Positions 1 to 6,555 of a stretch of 7,086 nt of DNA are shown one piece after another (the first letter of the stretch is position 1; each line of letters begins with the position of its first letter). The notes under the pieces are model-generated. The model saw only the letters and a list, made by a program, of their open reading frames with translations. It did not search any database and was not told the DNA's origin. The translations under genes were made by a program, and so were the position numbers. This DNA is from Pseudomonas sp. (GTDB lineage Bacteria > Pseudomonadota > Gammaproteobacteria > Pseudomonadales > Pseudomonadaceae), in the NCBI GenBank assembly GCA_026398835.1, contig JAPLSD010000794.1:1-7086 (forward strand), read 5' to 3'.

Positions 1-954
1 GATCGGCACGCTGGACACCAAAGGTGCATTGTTCGGCACGGCGATTTCTACTGGAAGACCATCTTCAGCAGCTACCACATCGCGTACCACATCCCAGTTC
101 ATGCGCAAGTTATTGGCCAGGTCTTGACGTTTGAGCAAGGCATTGATCACCGCAGTGTGCTTGTCCACTACTGACGGATTGCCGTTGTCATCCAGTGGCG
201 TATGCGCTTCCAAATAGACCTTGCCATCACTGATACCAAATTTGTACGGATCGTTGAGAATCCGCACAGATGTCCCTACCGGCACCATGCCGGCCATTTC
301 CAGAACGTTGTTGTTGAACATCCGGAAGCACCCGTGGCTGGTGCGCATGCCGATGCCGAACTTCTTGTTCGAGCCGTGGATCAGGTAACCCGGAGTCCCC
401 AGAGTGAACTTGAACGGCCCCAGCGGGTTATCCGGGCCTGCTGGCACCACGTTTGGCAACGGGTCGCCATCAGCGGCGTGCTCGGCCTTGATCGAGGCTG
501 GAGGCGTCCAGGTCGGGTTCGGAGTTTTCGCGGTAATGGTGGTGTGGGCAATCGGCGAGCCCCAGCCTTCACGACCGATACCCAGAGGGAAGGTGTAAAC
601 CACATTCCGGCCTTTGGGGTAGTAGTACAGGCGATACTCAGCCAGGTTGATCACGATGCCTTCACGCGGACCTGGTGGCAGAATGAAACGCGTCGGCAAC
701 ACGACCTCGGTCCCTGCCCCCGGCAGCCATGGATCGACACCCGGGTTGGCCGCAACCATCTCCAGATAACCCAGATCATAGGTCGTGCCGAGATCGGCAA
801 AGGTGTCTTCATACTTGGCCTTGATCACTTGAACCTGGCCAACGATATCTTCGCCCGGTGGTGGTAAAGGCAGCTCCAACGCTGCAACGGGACCAGCAAC
901 ACACAGGGCGGCAAGAGACAGGCAGCGGGTGACGGCGGGAAAACGCGGCAACAT
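1..954 (-). CDS. Periplasmic L,D-transpeptidase (LysM + YkuD/ErfK family), 3' end outside the window
   Basis: This is a cysteine transpeptidase of the ErfK/YbiS/YnhG family. Members act in the periplasm on peptidoglycan stem peptides, making 3-3 cross-links or attaching a Braun-type lipoprotein. 318 residues are visible and no stop is reached before base 1. Residues 1-25 form a signal peptide with a hydrophobic core and a probable cut after V-A-A. Residues about 36-90 resemble a LysM domain (YEDTF, then MVAANPGVDPWLP). Residues about 98-232 are the YkuD catalytic domain. Its HGS motif is at 193-195 and SHGCFRM at 206-212, with nucleophile Cys209, His207 and Arg211 all present. I chose the ATG at 954 because AAGGA lies 8 bases before it; an in-frame ATG at 972 adds six residues but has no ribosome-binding site. 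In P. aeruginosa, as I recall, the homologue lies next to oprI, which suggests OprI as a partner (inference). Family assignment is near certain; the exact reaction is not. Confidence 0.95.
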   Translation of the reverse strand, partial: MLPRFPAVTRCLSLAALCVAGPVAALELPLPPPGEDIVGQVQVIKAKYEDTFADLGTTYDLGYLEMVAANPGVDPWLPGAGTEVVLPTRFILPPGPREGIVINLAEYRLYYYPKGRNVVYTFPLGIGREGWGSPIAHTTITAKTPNPTWTPPASIKAEHAADGDPLPNVVPAGPDNPLGPFKFTLGTPGYLIHGSNKKFGIGMRTSHGCFRMFNNNVLEMAGMVPVGTSVRILNDPYKFGISDGKVYLEAHTPLDDNGNPSVVDKHTAVINALLKRQDLANNLRMNWDVVRDVVAAEDGLPVEIAVPNNAPLVSSVPI

Positions 955-962
955 CCGGAAAA

Positions 963-967
963 TCCTT
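963..967 (-). promoter_or_regulatory. Ribosome-binding site fixing the L,D-transpeptidase start
   Basis: The minus strand reads AAGGA followed by 8 bases and then ATG at 954. This places translation initiation at 954 and not at the in-frame ATG at 972, which lies upstream of this site and has only CTCGTTGATC before it. Confidence 0.65.
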
Positions 968-992
968 CGCATGATCAACGAGTAAAAAATTC

Positions 993-998
993 ATTGTA
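993..998 (-). promoter_or_regulatory. Possible -10 element for the L,D-transpeptidase gene
   Basis: TACAAT on the minus strand matches the sigma-70 -10 consensus at five of six bases. It would start transcription about 32 bases before the ATG at 954, a sensible leader length. No convincing -35 hexamer is visible at 16-18 bases upstream, where the sequence is GC-rich, so this is tentative. If real, the gene has its own promoter apart from tesA and the small gene upstream. Confidence 0.3.
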
Positions 999-1012
999 CA
1001 CCGCCGCCCACG

Positions 1013-1027
1013 GCTGCGGGGCGCAGC
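1013..1027 (-). terminator. Short GC hairpin between the orphan gene and the L,D-transpeptidase gene
   Basis: GCTGCG, a three-base loop, and CGCAGC form a perfect six-pair stem. It begins 38 bases past the stop codon of the 97-residue orphan and lies just before the candidate promoter of the next gene. There is no U-tract directly after it on the minus strand, so it could be a weak or Rho-assisted terminator, a leader structure, or chance in GC-rich DNA. Confidence 0.25.
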
Positions 1028-1065
1028 TCGGCGGACCGGTGTTGTGCTGGCGCCAGAAAACTGCG

Positions 1066-1359
1066 CTATAGCTCGAAGCGCAATTCCGGCCAGATCGGCG
1101 ACGTACCGCGTTTCTGTGATTCGAGGATGGCACGACACAGCGAACATAATCGCTGGTCTTGGAAAATCGTCCGGTCGACGCTCGACCAGCGCGGTTGAGC
1201 CGGCAACAACGTGCCACACAGCGTACGGTCGACCGAACCACCCAGCTCCAATTGACGCGTCACCAGATGTACCCGGACTTCCTGGCAGGCGAACAGATCC
1301 AGCTGTTCATCAGGCTCGATCAGTTGATAGGCAAACAGGGACCAGGCGGGACGCGGCAT
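1066..1359 (-). CDS. Conserved 97-residue protein of unknown function with a CxxC pair
   Basis: I do not recognise a named family. The position between tesA and the L,D-transpeptidase matches what I recall of PA2855 in P. aeruginosa, so it is probably a conserved pseudomonad orphan. The start is the ATG at 1359, because GGAG lies six bases upstream; an in-frame TTG at 1371 overlaps that site and is less likely. The protein is soluble, with no signal peptide or membrane segment. Four cysteines (25, 48, 72, 75) and His31 are spread along it. C72-S-L-C75 is a CxxC pair and Cys48 sits in T-L-C-G, so a metal site or redox pair is possible but unproven. The C-terminus is rich in charged and aromatic residues (IWPELRFEL). 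It starts 55 bases after the tesA stop on the same strand, with no obvious terminator between, so co-transcription with tesA is likely. Confidence 0.8.
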   Translation of the reverse strand: MPRPAWSLFAYQLIEPDEQLDLFACQEVRVHLVTRQLELGGSVDRTLCGTLLPAQPRWSSVDRTIFQDQRLCSLCRAILESQKRGTSPIWPELRFEL

Positions 1360-1414
1360 CGGGGGCTCCAAATCGGGGCGCCACCTTAGCCGAAAGACTG
1401 CCTGTAGAAAAGTG

Positions 1415-2020
1415 TCAAAGCAGCGGTTTTAGCGTCGGCCAGACATTTTCCAGCAACTTGCCCTGAGCCACTGCCGCCGGGTGAATGCCATCGGCCTGCA
1501 TCAGATCGGGGTTCCCGCCCACTCCCTCGAGAAAAAACGGTACCAGAGGGATTTTTTTCTCCTCGGCGAGATTGCTGTAAACCTCGGCAAAGGCTTTGGT
1601 GTAACGCACGCCATAATTGGGTGGCAACTGCATGCCCAGCAAGAGCACTTTGGCACCGCTGGCACGGGAGCTGTCGATCATCGACGCAAGATTTTGTTGC
1701 AATTGAGCTGGCAGCTGACCGCGCAGGCCGTCATTGCCACCCAACTCAAGGATGACCAACTCCGGTTTATGCTCTGCAAGCAGCGCTGGCAGGCGCGCCT
1801 GGCCGCCAGCACTGGTGTCACCGCTGATGGACGCATTGACCACCTTATCGGCAAAACCTTCGCTCTTGAGCCTCTGCTCCAGCAAGGACACCCAGCCCAA
1901 GCGGGTATCCAGGCCGAAAGCCGCGCTGATACTATCGCCAACGATCAGGACAGTACCCGCCGCTGCGTTCTGGGCCATGCACATCAAGGCCAGGCCAGCA
2001 CTCAAAAACCACACACGCAT
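1415..2020 (-). CDS. tesA: TesA, periplasmic acyl-CoA thioesterase I / lysophospholipase L1 (GDSL/SGNH hydrolase)
   Basis: TesA hydrolyses acyl thioesters and lysophospholipid esters in the periplasm. The 201-residue product is the usual Pseudomonas length. Residues 1-21 form a signal peptide ending A-A-A. All SGNH blocks are intact: block I GDSIS with nucleophile Ser30, block II SGDTSAGG with Gly67, block III GGND with Asn96, and block V DGIH with Asp177 and His180. The conserved LPPNYG (132-137) and FFLEGVGG (162-169) stretches are also present. The ATG at 2020 has GGAGAG seven bases upstream and gives a clean signal peptide; the frame stays open further upstream, but only by running antisense into ybbA. 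It is divergent from ybbA with 10 bases between start codons, an arrangement shared with E. coli. The orphan gene follows 55 bases downstream. Confidence 0.97.
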   Translation of the reverse strand: MRVWFLSAGLALMCMAQNAAAGTVLIVGDSISAAFGLDTRLGWVSLLEQRLKSEGFADKVVNASISGDTSAGGQARLPALLAEHKPELVILELGGNDGLRGQLPAQLQQNLASMIDSSRASGAKVLLLGMQLPPNYGVRYTKAFAEVYSNLAEEKKIPLVPFFLEGVGGNPDLMQADGIHPAAVAQGKLLENVWPTLKPLL

Positions 2021-2024
2021 CGGA

Positions 2025-2030
2025 CTCTCC
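2025..2030 (-). promoter_or_regulatory. tesA ribosome-binding site inside the tesA/ybbA divergent gap
   Basis: GGAGAG on the minus strand lies four bases before the spacer's end at the tesA ATG (2020) and directly abuts the ybbA ATG (2031) on the opposite strand. It supports the 2020 start for tesA. The complementary plus-strand sequence, CTCTCC, gives ybbA no Shine-Dalgarno match. Confidence 0.6.
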
Positions 2031-2714
2031 ATGGGCGCAAGCATTCTCACAGCGCGCAACCTTAGCAAAGTGGTTCCCAGCGCGGAAGGTGAACTGACCA
2101 TCCTGCACGAACTCAGCCTGGAACTGAACAAGGGCGACAGCCTGGCCATCGTCGGTGCCTCCGGTTCCGGTAAATCGACCCTGCTCGGCCTGCTGGCCGG
2201 TCTCGATCTGCCCAGCAGCGGTGAAGTCGTGCTTGCCGGTCGAGCCTTGAGCACCCTGGACGAAGATCAACGCGCGCGGATCAGGGCCGAGCATGTCGGC
2301 TTTGTCTTCCAGTCCTTTCAACTGCTCGACAGCCTCAATGCTCTGGAAAACGTCATGCTGCCGCTGGAGCTGGACGGCCGCAAGGACGCCCGTGAACGCG
2401 CCAGGGAACTGCTTGAGCGGGTTGGCCTGGGCCAGCGCCTGAGCCACTCGCCACGCCAGCTCTCCGGTGGCGAACAGCAACGGGTAGCGATTGCCCGCGC
2501 ATTTGCCGCAGAGCCTGACGTGCTGTTCGCCGATGAACCGACCGGCAACCTCGACAGCCACACCGGCGAGCGCATCAGCGACCTGCTCTTCGAACTCAAT
2601 AAAGAAAGCGGCACGACCCTGGTGCTGGTGACGCACGACGAACGTCTGGCGCACCGCTGCCGGCGCCTGATCCGCCTTGAAGCCGGCCTGCTGGTCGCCC
2701 CACTGGAGCCTTGA
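2031..2714 (+). CDS. ybbA: YbbA-type ABC transporter ATP-binding protein (MacB/LolD family)
   Basis: This cytoplasmic ATPase powers the YbbP permease encoded next to it. The 227 residues carry every ABC motif: Walker [10 protein letters not shown] (42-50), Q-loop Gln94 in FVFQSFQLL, signature LSGGEQQR (144-151), Walker B VLFADEP (164-170) with catalytic Glu169, D-loop at 174-176 and H-loop His202. The motif spacing fits the LolD/MacB/FtsE branch, whose members use ATP hydrolysis for mechanical work on periplasmic substrates instead of classical import. The start at 2031 gives the standard N-terminus ([11 protein letters not shown]) but has no clear ribosome-binding site; an in-frame ATG at 1977 would add 18 residues overlapping tesA antisense. 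The TGA stop (2712-2714) shares its last base with the ybbP ATG, implying translational coupling. E. coli has the same tesA//ybbA-ybbP arrangement. Confidence 0.96.
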   Translation: MGASILTARNLSKVVPSAEGELTILHELSLELNKGDSLAIVGASGSGKSTLLGLLAGLDLPSSGEVVLAGRALSTLDEDQRARIRAEHVGFVFQSFQLLDSLNALENVMLPLELDGRKDARERARELLERVGLGQRLSHSPRQLSGGEQQRVAIARAFAAEPDVLFADEPTGNLDSHTGERISDLLFELNKESGTTLVLVTHDERLAHRCRRLIRLEAGLLVAPLEP

Positions 2715-5218
2715 TGGCACGCTTGCCGCTGCTGCGCCTGTTCAGCCTCGCCATCCGTCAATTGCTGCGCGATGCCCGCGCAGGCGAACTGCGGGTGCTG
2801 TTCTTCGCCTTGCTGGTCGCCGTGGCGGCGAGTACCGCCATCGGTTATTTCGGCGCGCGCCTGAATGGCGCCATGCTGTTGCGCGCGACCGAGTTTCTCG
2901 GTGCCGACTTGCTACTCGAGGGCAGCTCGCCAGCGCGGCCAGAACAGATTCAAAGCGGCACCGCGCTGGGCCTGGAACATGCCCAAGTGGTCGAGTTCTC
3001 CAGCGTTATCGCTACGGATAACGGCATTCAGCTTTCCAGCATCAAAGCCGTCGACAATGCTTATCCATTGCGTGGCGAGCTGAAAAGCGCGGTCGCCCCT
3101 TACGCTCCGGAAGAAGTCGGAGGCGGCCCGAAACCCGGCGAAGCCTGGGCCGAGGCCCGGCTGTTGCCAGCGCTGAATCTGAAGATCGGCGACAGCATCG
3201 ACGTCGGCATAAAAACCCTGCGCCTGACCCGGGTACTGACCTACGAGCCGGATCGCGCCGGTAATTTCTACAGCCTGACGCCCAGGGTAATGATCAACCT
3301 GGCAGACCTTGAGGCCACTGGCGTGGTGCAGCCCGGTAGCCGCGTCAGCTATCGCGAGCTCTGGCGCGGCGCGGCGCCTGCCCTGGAAAGCTATCGACAG
3401 CTGATCAAACCCAACTTGGCCGCCAACCAGCGATTGCAGGACGCGCGCGACGGCAATCGGCAAATCGGCGGTGCATTGGGTAAGGCCGAACGTTACTTGA
3501 ACATGGCCAGTCTGGTGGCGGTGTTGCTTTCCGGAGTGGCGGTCGCGCTTTCGGCCACTCGCTTCGCCACTCGGCGCTTCGACGCCAGCGCCTTGCTGCG
3601 CTGCCTTGGTTTGTCACGCCGGGAAACCATGCTGTTGTTCAGTGTGCAGTTGACCGTGCTCGGTCTGTTGGCCAGCCTCAGCGGTGCCCTGCTCGGCTGG
3701 TTTGCCCAGCTCGGATTGTTCTATCTGTTGCACGACCTGCTGCCGACCGATGTACCACCGGGCGGTCTGCTGCCGGCGATTGCCGGGATCGGCACCGGAT
3801 TGGTGGCCTTGGCCGGGTTCGCCCTGCCGCCATTGGCCGCCCTGGGGCGTGTTCCACCGCTGCGCGTGTTACGCCGGGACATGTTGCCCATCCCCTCAAG
3901 CACCTGGGTGGTCTATGGCGCGGCATTGGCGGCGCTCGGGTTTATCATGTGGCGCTTGAGCCTGGACCTGGTCCTGACCTTCGCCCTGCTCGGCGGCGGC
4001 GTGATTGCCGCGCTGGTGCTCGGCGGCCTGTTGCTGCTGATGTTGCAGAGCCTGCGCCGGTTGCTCGCGCGTGCTTCCTTGCCGTGGCGTCTGGGGTTGG
4101 GTCAGTTGCTGCGCCATCCGCTGGCAGCCGCCGGTCAATCCCTGGCCTTCGGCTTGATTCTGTTGTCGATGGCGCTGATCGCACTGTTACGCGGCGAGTT
4201 GCTGGACACCTGGCAGAACCAGCTGCCCAAAGACGCTCCCAACTATTTCGCACTGAATATCCTGCCCGCCGATAAAGAAGCCTTCACCAACCGGTTGATT
4301 GAGCTGTCCGCGCAATCGGCACCGTTGTATCCCGTAGTGCCGGGACGGCTGATCAGCATCAATGGTGAACCGGTACGGGAAATCGTCAGCAAGGACTCCG
4401 AAGGTGATCGGGCCATCCAGCGCGATCTGAGCCTGACCTGGGCTGCCAACTTGCCACCGGGCAACATCCTCACGCAGGGCTCGTGGTGGTCGGATCAGCC
4501 TTCGGGCGACATTCCGGGTGTTTCCGTCGAGGCCAAAGTGGCCGAAAGCCTGAAGCTCAAACTCGGCGACCATCTGATCTTCACCGTAGGCGGGGTCAAT
4601 CGCGAAGCGCAGGTCACCAGCCTGCGGACGATCAACTGGGATAACTTTCAGCCTAACTTCTTCATGATCTTCCAGCCGGGGACCTTGAAGGATCTGCCTG
4701 CCACTTACCTGACCAGTTTCTATCTGGCCGCCGGTCACGATCAGCAGATCATCGACCTCTCGCGGGCCTTTCCGGCGGTGACTATTCTTCAGGTCGAAGC
4801 CTTGCTCGCGCAGCTGCGCAGCATCCTCGCCCAGGTCACGCTGGCGGTGGAGTACGTGCTGTTATTTGTTCTCGCGGCGGGGATGGCAGTGCTGTTCTCT
4901 GGTTTACAAGCGACGCTGGATGAACGTATTCGCCAAGGCGCCCTGCTGCGTGCCTTAGGGGCGGAGCGGCAACTGCTGGTCAAGGCGCGGCGTATCGAAT
5001 TCGGTTTGTTGGGTGCGGTCAGCGGTCTACTGGCAGCATTGGGTTCGGAGTTGGTGAGCCTGGTGCTTTACCGCTATACGTTCGATCTGGTCTGGCATCC
5101 ACATCCGTGGCTGCTGCTATTGCCGGTGATCGGCGCGCTACTGGTGGGTGGCGCTGGGGTGTTCGGCACACGACGGGCCTTGAACGCCAGCCCGCTGACA
5201 GTCCTGCGCGAGGGTTGA
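2714..5218 (+). CDS. ybbP: YbbP-type ABC transporter permease (FtsX-like, ten transmembrane helices)
   Basis: This 834-residue inner-membrane permease partners YbbA. I see ten hydrophobic segments at about 28-46, 264-284, 305-330, 351-376, 398-414, 419-447, 473-496, 712-733, 763-786 and 799-820. A first periplasmic domain lies between helices 1 and 2 and a second between helices 7 and 8. The two FtsX units each carry a charged cytoplasmic stretch before a helix ([12 protein letters not shown] near 293; [12 protein letters not shown] near 743), and the protein ends LTVLREG. RDLSLTW (570-576) and [14 protein letters not shown] in the second periplasmic domain resemble E. coli YbbP and argue against MacB or LolC. 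GGAG lies five bases before the ATG, inside ybbA, and the start overlaps the ybbA stop by one base. An adjacent TTG at 2711 is less likely. The transport substrate is unknown; the tesA neighbourhood suggests lipids or hydrophobic esters. Confidence 0.95.
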   Translation: MARLPLLRLFSLAIRQLLRDARAGELRVLFFALLVAVAASTAIGYFGARLNGAMLLRATEFLGADLLLEGSSPARPEQIQSGTALGLEHAQVVEFSSVIATDNGIQLSSIKAVDNAYPLRGELKSAVAPYAPEEVGGGPKPGEAWAEARLLPALNLKIGDSIDVGIKTLRLTRVLTYEPDRAGNFYSLTPRVMINLADLEATGVVQPGSRVSYRELWRGAAPALESYRQLIKPNLAANQRLQDARDGNRQIGGALGKAERYLNMASLVAVLLSGVAVALSATRFATRRFDASALLRCLGLSRRETMLLFSVQLTVLGLLASLSGALLGWFAQLGLFYLLHDLLPTDVPPGGLLPAIAGIGTGLVALAGFALPPLAALGRVPPLRVLRRDMLPIPSSTWVVYGAALAALGFIMWRLSLDLVLTFALLGGGVIAALVLGGLLLLMLQSLRRLLARASLPWRLGLGQLLRHPLAAAGQSLAFGLILLSMALIALLRGELLDTWQNQLPKDAPNYFALNILPADKEAFTNRLIELSAQSAPLYPVVPGRLISINGEPVREIVSKDSEGDRAIQRDLSLTWAANLPPGNILTQGSWWSDQPSGDIPGVSVEAKVAESLKLKLGDHLIFTVGGVNREAQVTSLRTINWDNFQPNFFMIFQPGTLKDLPATYLTSFYLAAGHDQQIIDLSRAFPAVTILQVEALLAQLRSILAQVTLAVEYVLLFVLAAGMAVLFSGLQATLDERIRQGALLRALGAERQLLVKARRIEFGLLGAVSGLLAALGSELVSLVLYRYTFDLVWHPHPWLLLLPVIGALLVGGAGVFGTRRALNASPLTVLREG

Positions 5219-5224
5219 TGGGCT

Positions 5225-5252
5225 CGGGCCGGGCTCTATGAGTTCCGGCCCG
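5225..5252. terminator. Hairpin between convergent ybbP and greB, probable two-way terminator
   Basis: CGGGCCGG (5225-5232) and CCGGCCCG (5245-5252) form a perfect eight-pair, all-GC stem. The 12-base apex can pair further as CTC-TAT-GAG. It begins 6 bases past the ybbP stop and ends 9 bases before the greB stop codon on the other strand, filling the 43-base gap between convergent genes. There is no U-tract on either side, so it may work with Rho, or mainly protect both 3' ends. Confidence 0.55.
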
Positions 5253-5261
5253 TGCGGCAAT

Positions 5262-5735
5262 CTATTTCACGTATTCGATTTTGTTCACCCACCACTCCAT
5301 GTCGCCATGGGGGGTCGGAACGACGACGTCGCCGCCGACCTCTTTTTTCAACAACGCACGGGCCATGGGCGAATCGATGGAGATGTAATCCATGCGTTCG
5401 TAAATCTCGTCGTAGCCAACGATTCGAAAACGCTTGGTTTCACCGGCTTCATTTTCAATCTCGACCCAGGCGCCGAAGAAAACCCGCCCTTCCTGCTCGG
5501 GTGAGTACTCCACCACCCGCATATCTTCCAGGCGCTTGCGGATGTAACGGACGCGGCGATCTATCTCCCGGAGCAGTTTCTTGTTGTATTGGTAGTCTGC
5601 GTTCTCGCTTCGATCGCCCAAGGAGGCCGCCCAGGTGACTTTCCGGGTGGTGTCAGGACGCTTCTCTCGCCAAAGGTAATCCAGCTCCTTTTTAAGGGCC
5701 TCATGACCTTCCTTCGTGATGATCTTCGTGCTCAA
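5262..5735 (-). CDS. greB: GreB transcript cleavage factor
   Basis: GreB inserts its coiled coil into the RNA polymerase secondary channel and stimulates cleavage of backtracked RNA. The product has 157 residues, the usual length. Residues about 1-75 form the antiparallel coiled coil; its tip GDRSENADYQ keeps the acidic pair Asp41 and Glu44 that coordinates the catalytic magnesium. Residues about 80-157 are the FKBP-like C-terminal domain, with FFGAWVEIENEAGE, RIVGYDEIYERMDYISIDSP and MARALLKKEVGG. WREKRPDTTRKVTWAASLGD separates it from GreA. The first codon must be TTG at 5735: no ATG or GTG occurs in frame between the upstream stop and this codon, and MSTKIITKEG is the expected N-terminus. 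The nearest Shine-Dalgarno match (AGGA) is about 15 bases away, so initiation looks weak. It is separated by 98 bases from the quinone reductase gene. Confidence 0.97.
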   Translation of the reverse strand: MSTKIITKEGHEALKKELDYLWREKRPDTTRKVTWAASLGDRSENADYQYNKKLLREIDRRVRYIRKRLEDMRVVEYSPEQEGRVFFGAWVEIENEAGETKRFRIVGYDEIYERMDYISIDSPMARALLKKEVGGDVVVPTPHGDMEWWVNKIEYVK

Positions 5736-5784
5736 TGGTTTGCTCGCTTTTCCTGGCGCGGCGGCCAGCTTACCACTCAGCAGT

Positions 5785-5811
5785 TCGCTGCAAACCTGGG
5801 GTTCGCAGCAA
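5785..5811 (-). other. Twelve-pair dyad between the quinone reductase gene and greB
   Basis: Read on the minus strand, TTGCTGCGAACC, loop CCA and GGTTTGCAGCGA pair over 12 positions, two of them G-U. The same DNA transcribed from the plus strand would have two A-C mismatches. It starts 22 bases past the quinone reductase stop and ends about 50 bases before the greB TTG. No U-tract follows on the minus strand. It could be a terminator or 3' end structure of the upstream gene, a greB leader hairpin, or a protein-binding operator. Confidence 0.45.
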
Positions 5812-5833
5812 TTTCTTCGTCCTGATTACCCGT

Positions 5834-6544
5834 TCAAGCATTTTTGACCAACGGATAAAGCGCCTCATCGAACTGCGACAAGCGCGGGAACTCGATGGGT
5901 TGGTCGTCGGCGATGTTTTCCAGACGCTGCTGATAGCTATGCAGGAAGTCCTTGCGCGCCTCGGCGCTGATGTATGGCACATGCCAGGCCACGAATGGCT
6001 CCAGCACATCGAAGCCAACGTAGGCCAGCGTGCCCCGCAGGATCGGTCGCAGCATGTCTTGCAGCGGGCCATGAATCGCGCCTTCACCAAACATATGCTC
6101 ACGGCCGCCCAGGGTCACGGTCACCAGTGCTTTCTTGCCACTGAGCCCGCCCTGATCGTAGAAGCGTTTGCCGCCATAGCAGACGCCGGAAACCAATACC
6201 CGGTCGATCCAGCCTTTGAGCATCGCCGGTGCCGAGAACCAGAAAATCGGGAAGTTCAGAATCAGCAGATCAGCCCACAGCAGCTTGTCCAGTTCTTGCT
6301 GGATATCCGCCGCCAGCGACTGGCTTTTAACCCCCAGACGTTGCTCCAGCGCATAGACCAGATAGTCCGGATTCTCCCGCGAGGAGAAGTCATCGGCGCT
6401 GGCCACCGGGTTCCAGTTCATTGCATACAAATCACTGACCTGCACCTGATGTCCCTGGGCTTTCAGGGTTTCTATCGCCTGGTCGCGCAAGGCGGCAGTA
6501 AAGGAGTTTGGCTCGGGATGGGCGTGGACGATCAATACATTCAT
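5834..6544 (-). CDS. NQO1-like NAD(P)H:quinone oxidoreductase (flavodoxin-fold)
   Basis: This cytoplasmic flavoenzyme family reduces quinones by two electrons using NAD(P)H, avoiding semiquinones. The 236-residue protein has the flavodoxin-like fold: strand 1 with HAHPEPNSF (7-15) for the flavin phosphate, SDLYAMNWNP (37-46) very close to the SDLYAMNFNP of human NQO1, FPIFWFSAPAMLKGWIDRV (98-116) lining the active site, and GGREHMFGEGAIHG (146-159). Aligned without gaps to NQO1, His158 matches His161 but Phe152 replaces Tyr155 (NQO1 sequence and numbering from memory). The ATG at 6544 has AAGGA six bases upstream. It lies 61 bases downstream of the aldehyde dehydrogenase on the same strand with no evident terminator, so they are probably one transcript. 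A kefF- or mdaB-type role is also possible; the physiological substrate cannot be read from sequence. Confidence 0.9.
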   Translation of the reverse strand: MNVLIVHAHPEPNSFTAALRDQAIETLKAQGHQVQVSDLYAMNWNPVASADDFSSRENPDYLVYALEQRLGVKSQSLAADIQQELDKLLWADLLILNFPIFWFSAPAMLKGWIDRVLVSGVCYGGKRFYDQGGLSGKKALVTVTLGGREHMFGEGAIHGPLQDMLRPILRGTLAYVGFDVLEPFVAWHVPYISAEARKDFLHSYQQRLENIADDQPIEFPRLSQFDEALYPLVKNA

Positions 6545-6550
6545 GGCAAT

Positions 6551-6555
6551 TCCTT
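6551..6555 (-). promoter_or_regulatory. Ribosome-binding site of the quinone reductase gene, overlapping a short-frame stop
   Basis: AAGGA lies six bases before the ATG at 6544, a near-ideal Shine-Dalgarno. Its first two A residues are the last two bases of the TAA ending the 14-codon frame upstream, so ribosomes terminating on that frame would stop exactly at this site. Confidence 0.65.

Noticed and set aside
202..867. Long plus-strand open frame opposite the L,D-transpeptidase
   Set aside because: The minus strand here encodes an unmistakable LysM-YkuD protein with catalytic motifs. The plus frame shows no domain and is the usual open antisense frame of GC-rich DNA.
809..1219. Minus-strand frame with an ATG at 994 near the L,D-transpeptidase start
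   Set aside because: It is in a different reading frame from the transpeptidase, overlaps its signal peptide region, and yields no recognisable protein.
1413..1418. Perfect TTGACA on the minus strand at the tesA stop, as a -35 for the orphan gene
   Set aside because: No acceptable -10 hexamer lies 16-18 bases downstream; the nearest (TAAGGT) is about 21 bases away and matches only half the consensus.
1977..2030. Earlier ybbA start at ATG 1977
   Set aside because: It would add 18 residues antisense to the tesA signal peptide with no ribosome-binding site, while [11 protein letters not shown] from 2031 is the typical family N-terminus.
2021..2254. Extension of tesA to an upstream ATG giving 279 residues
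   Set aside because: The extra N-terminus is low-complexity Ser/Arg/Pro sequence antisense to ybbA. It would bury the signal peptide, and the ATG at 2020 has its own GGAGAG.
1932..2720. 262-residue minus-strand open frame opposite ybbA
   Set aside because: It is fully antisense to an ABC ATPase with every motif intact, and it is rich in Gln and Ala as expected of a shadow frame.
5785..5811. REP/BIME palindromic repeat of Pseudomonas
   Set aside because: The dyad does not resemble the GCGGGCTTGCTCGC-type REP core, and no second copy occurs in the window.
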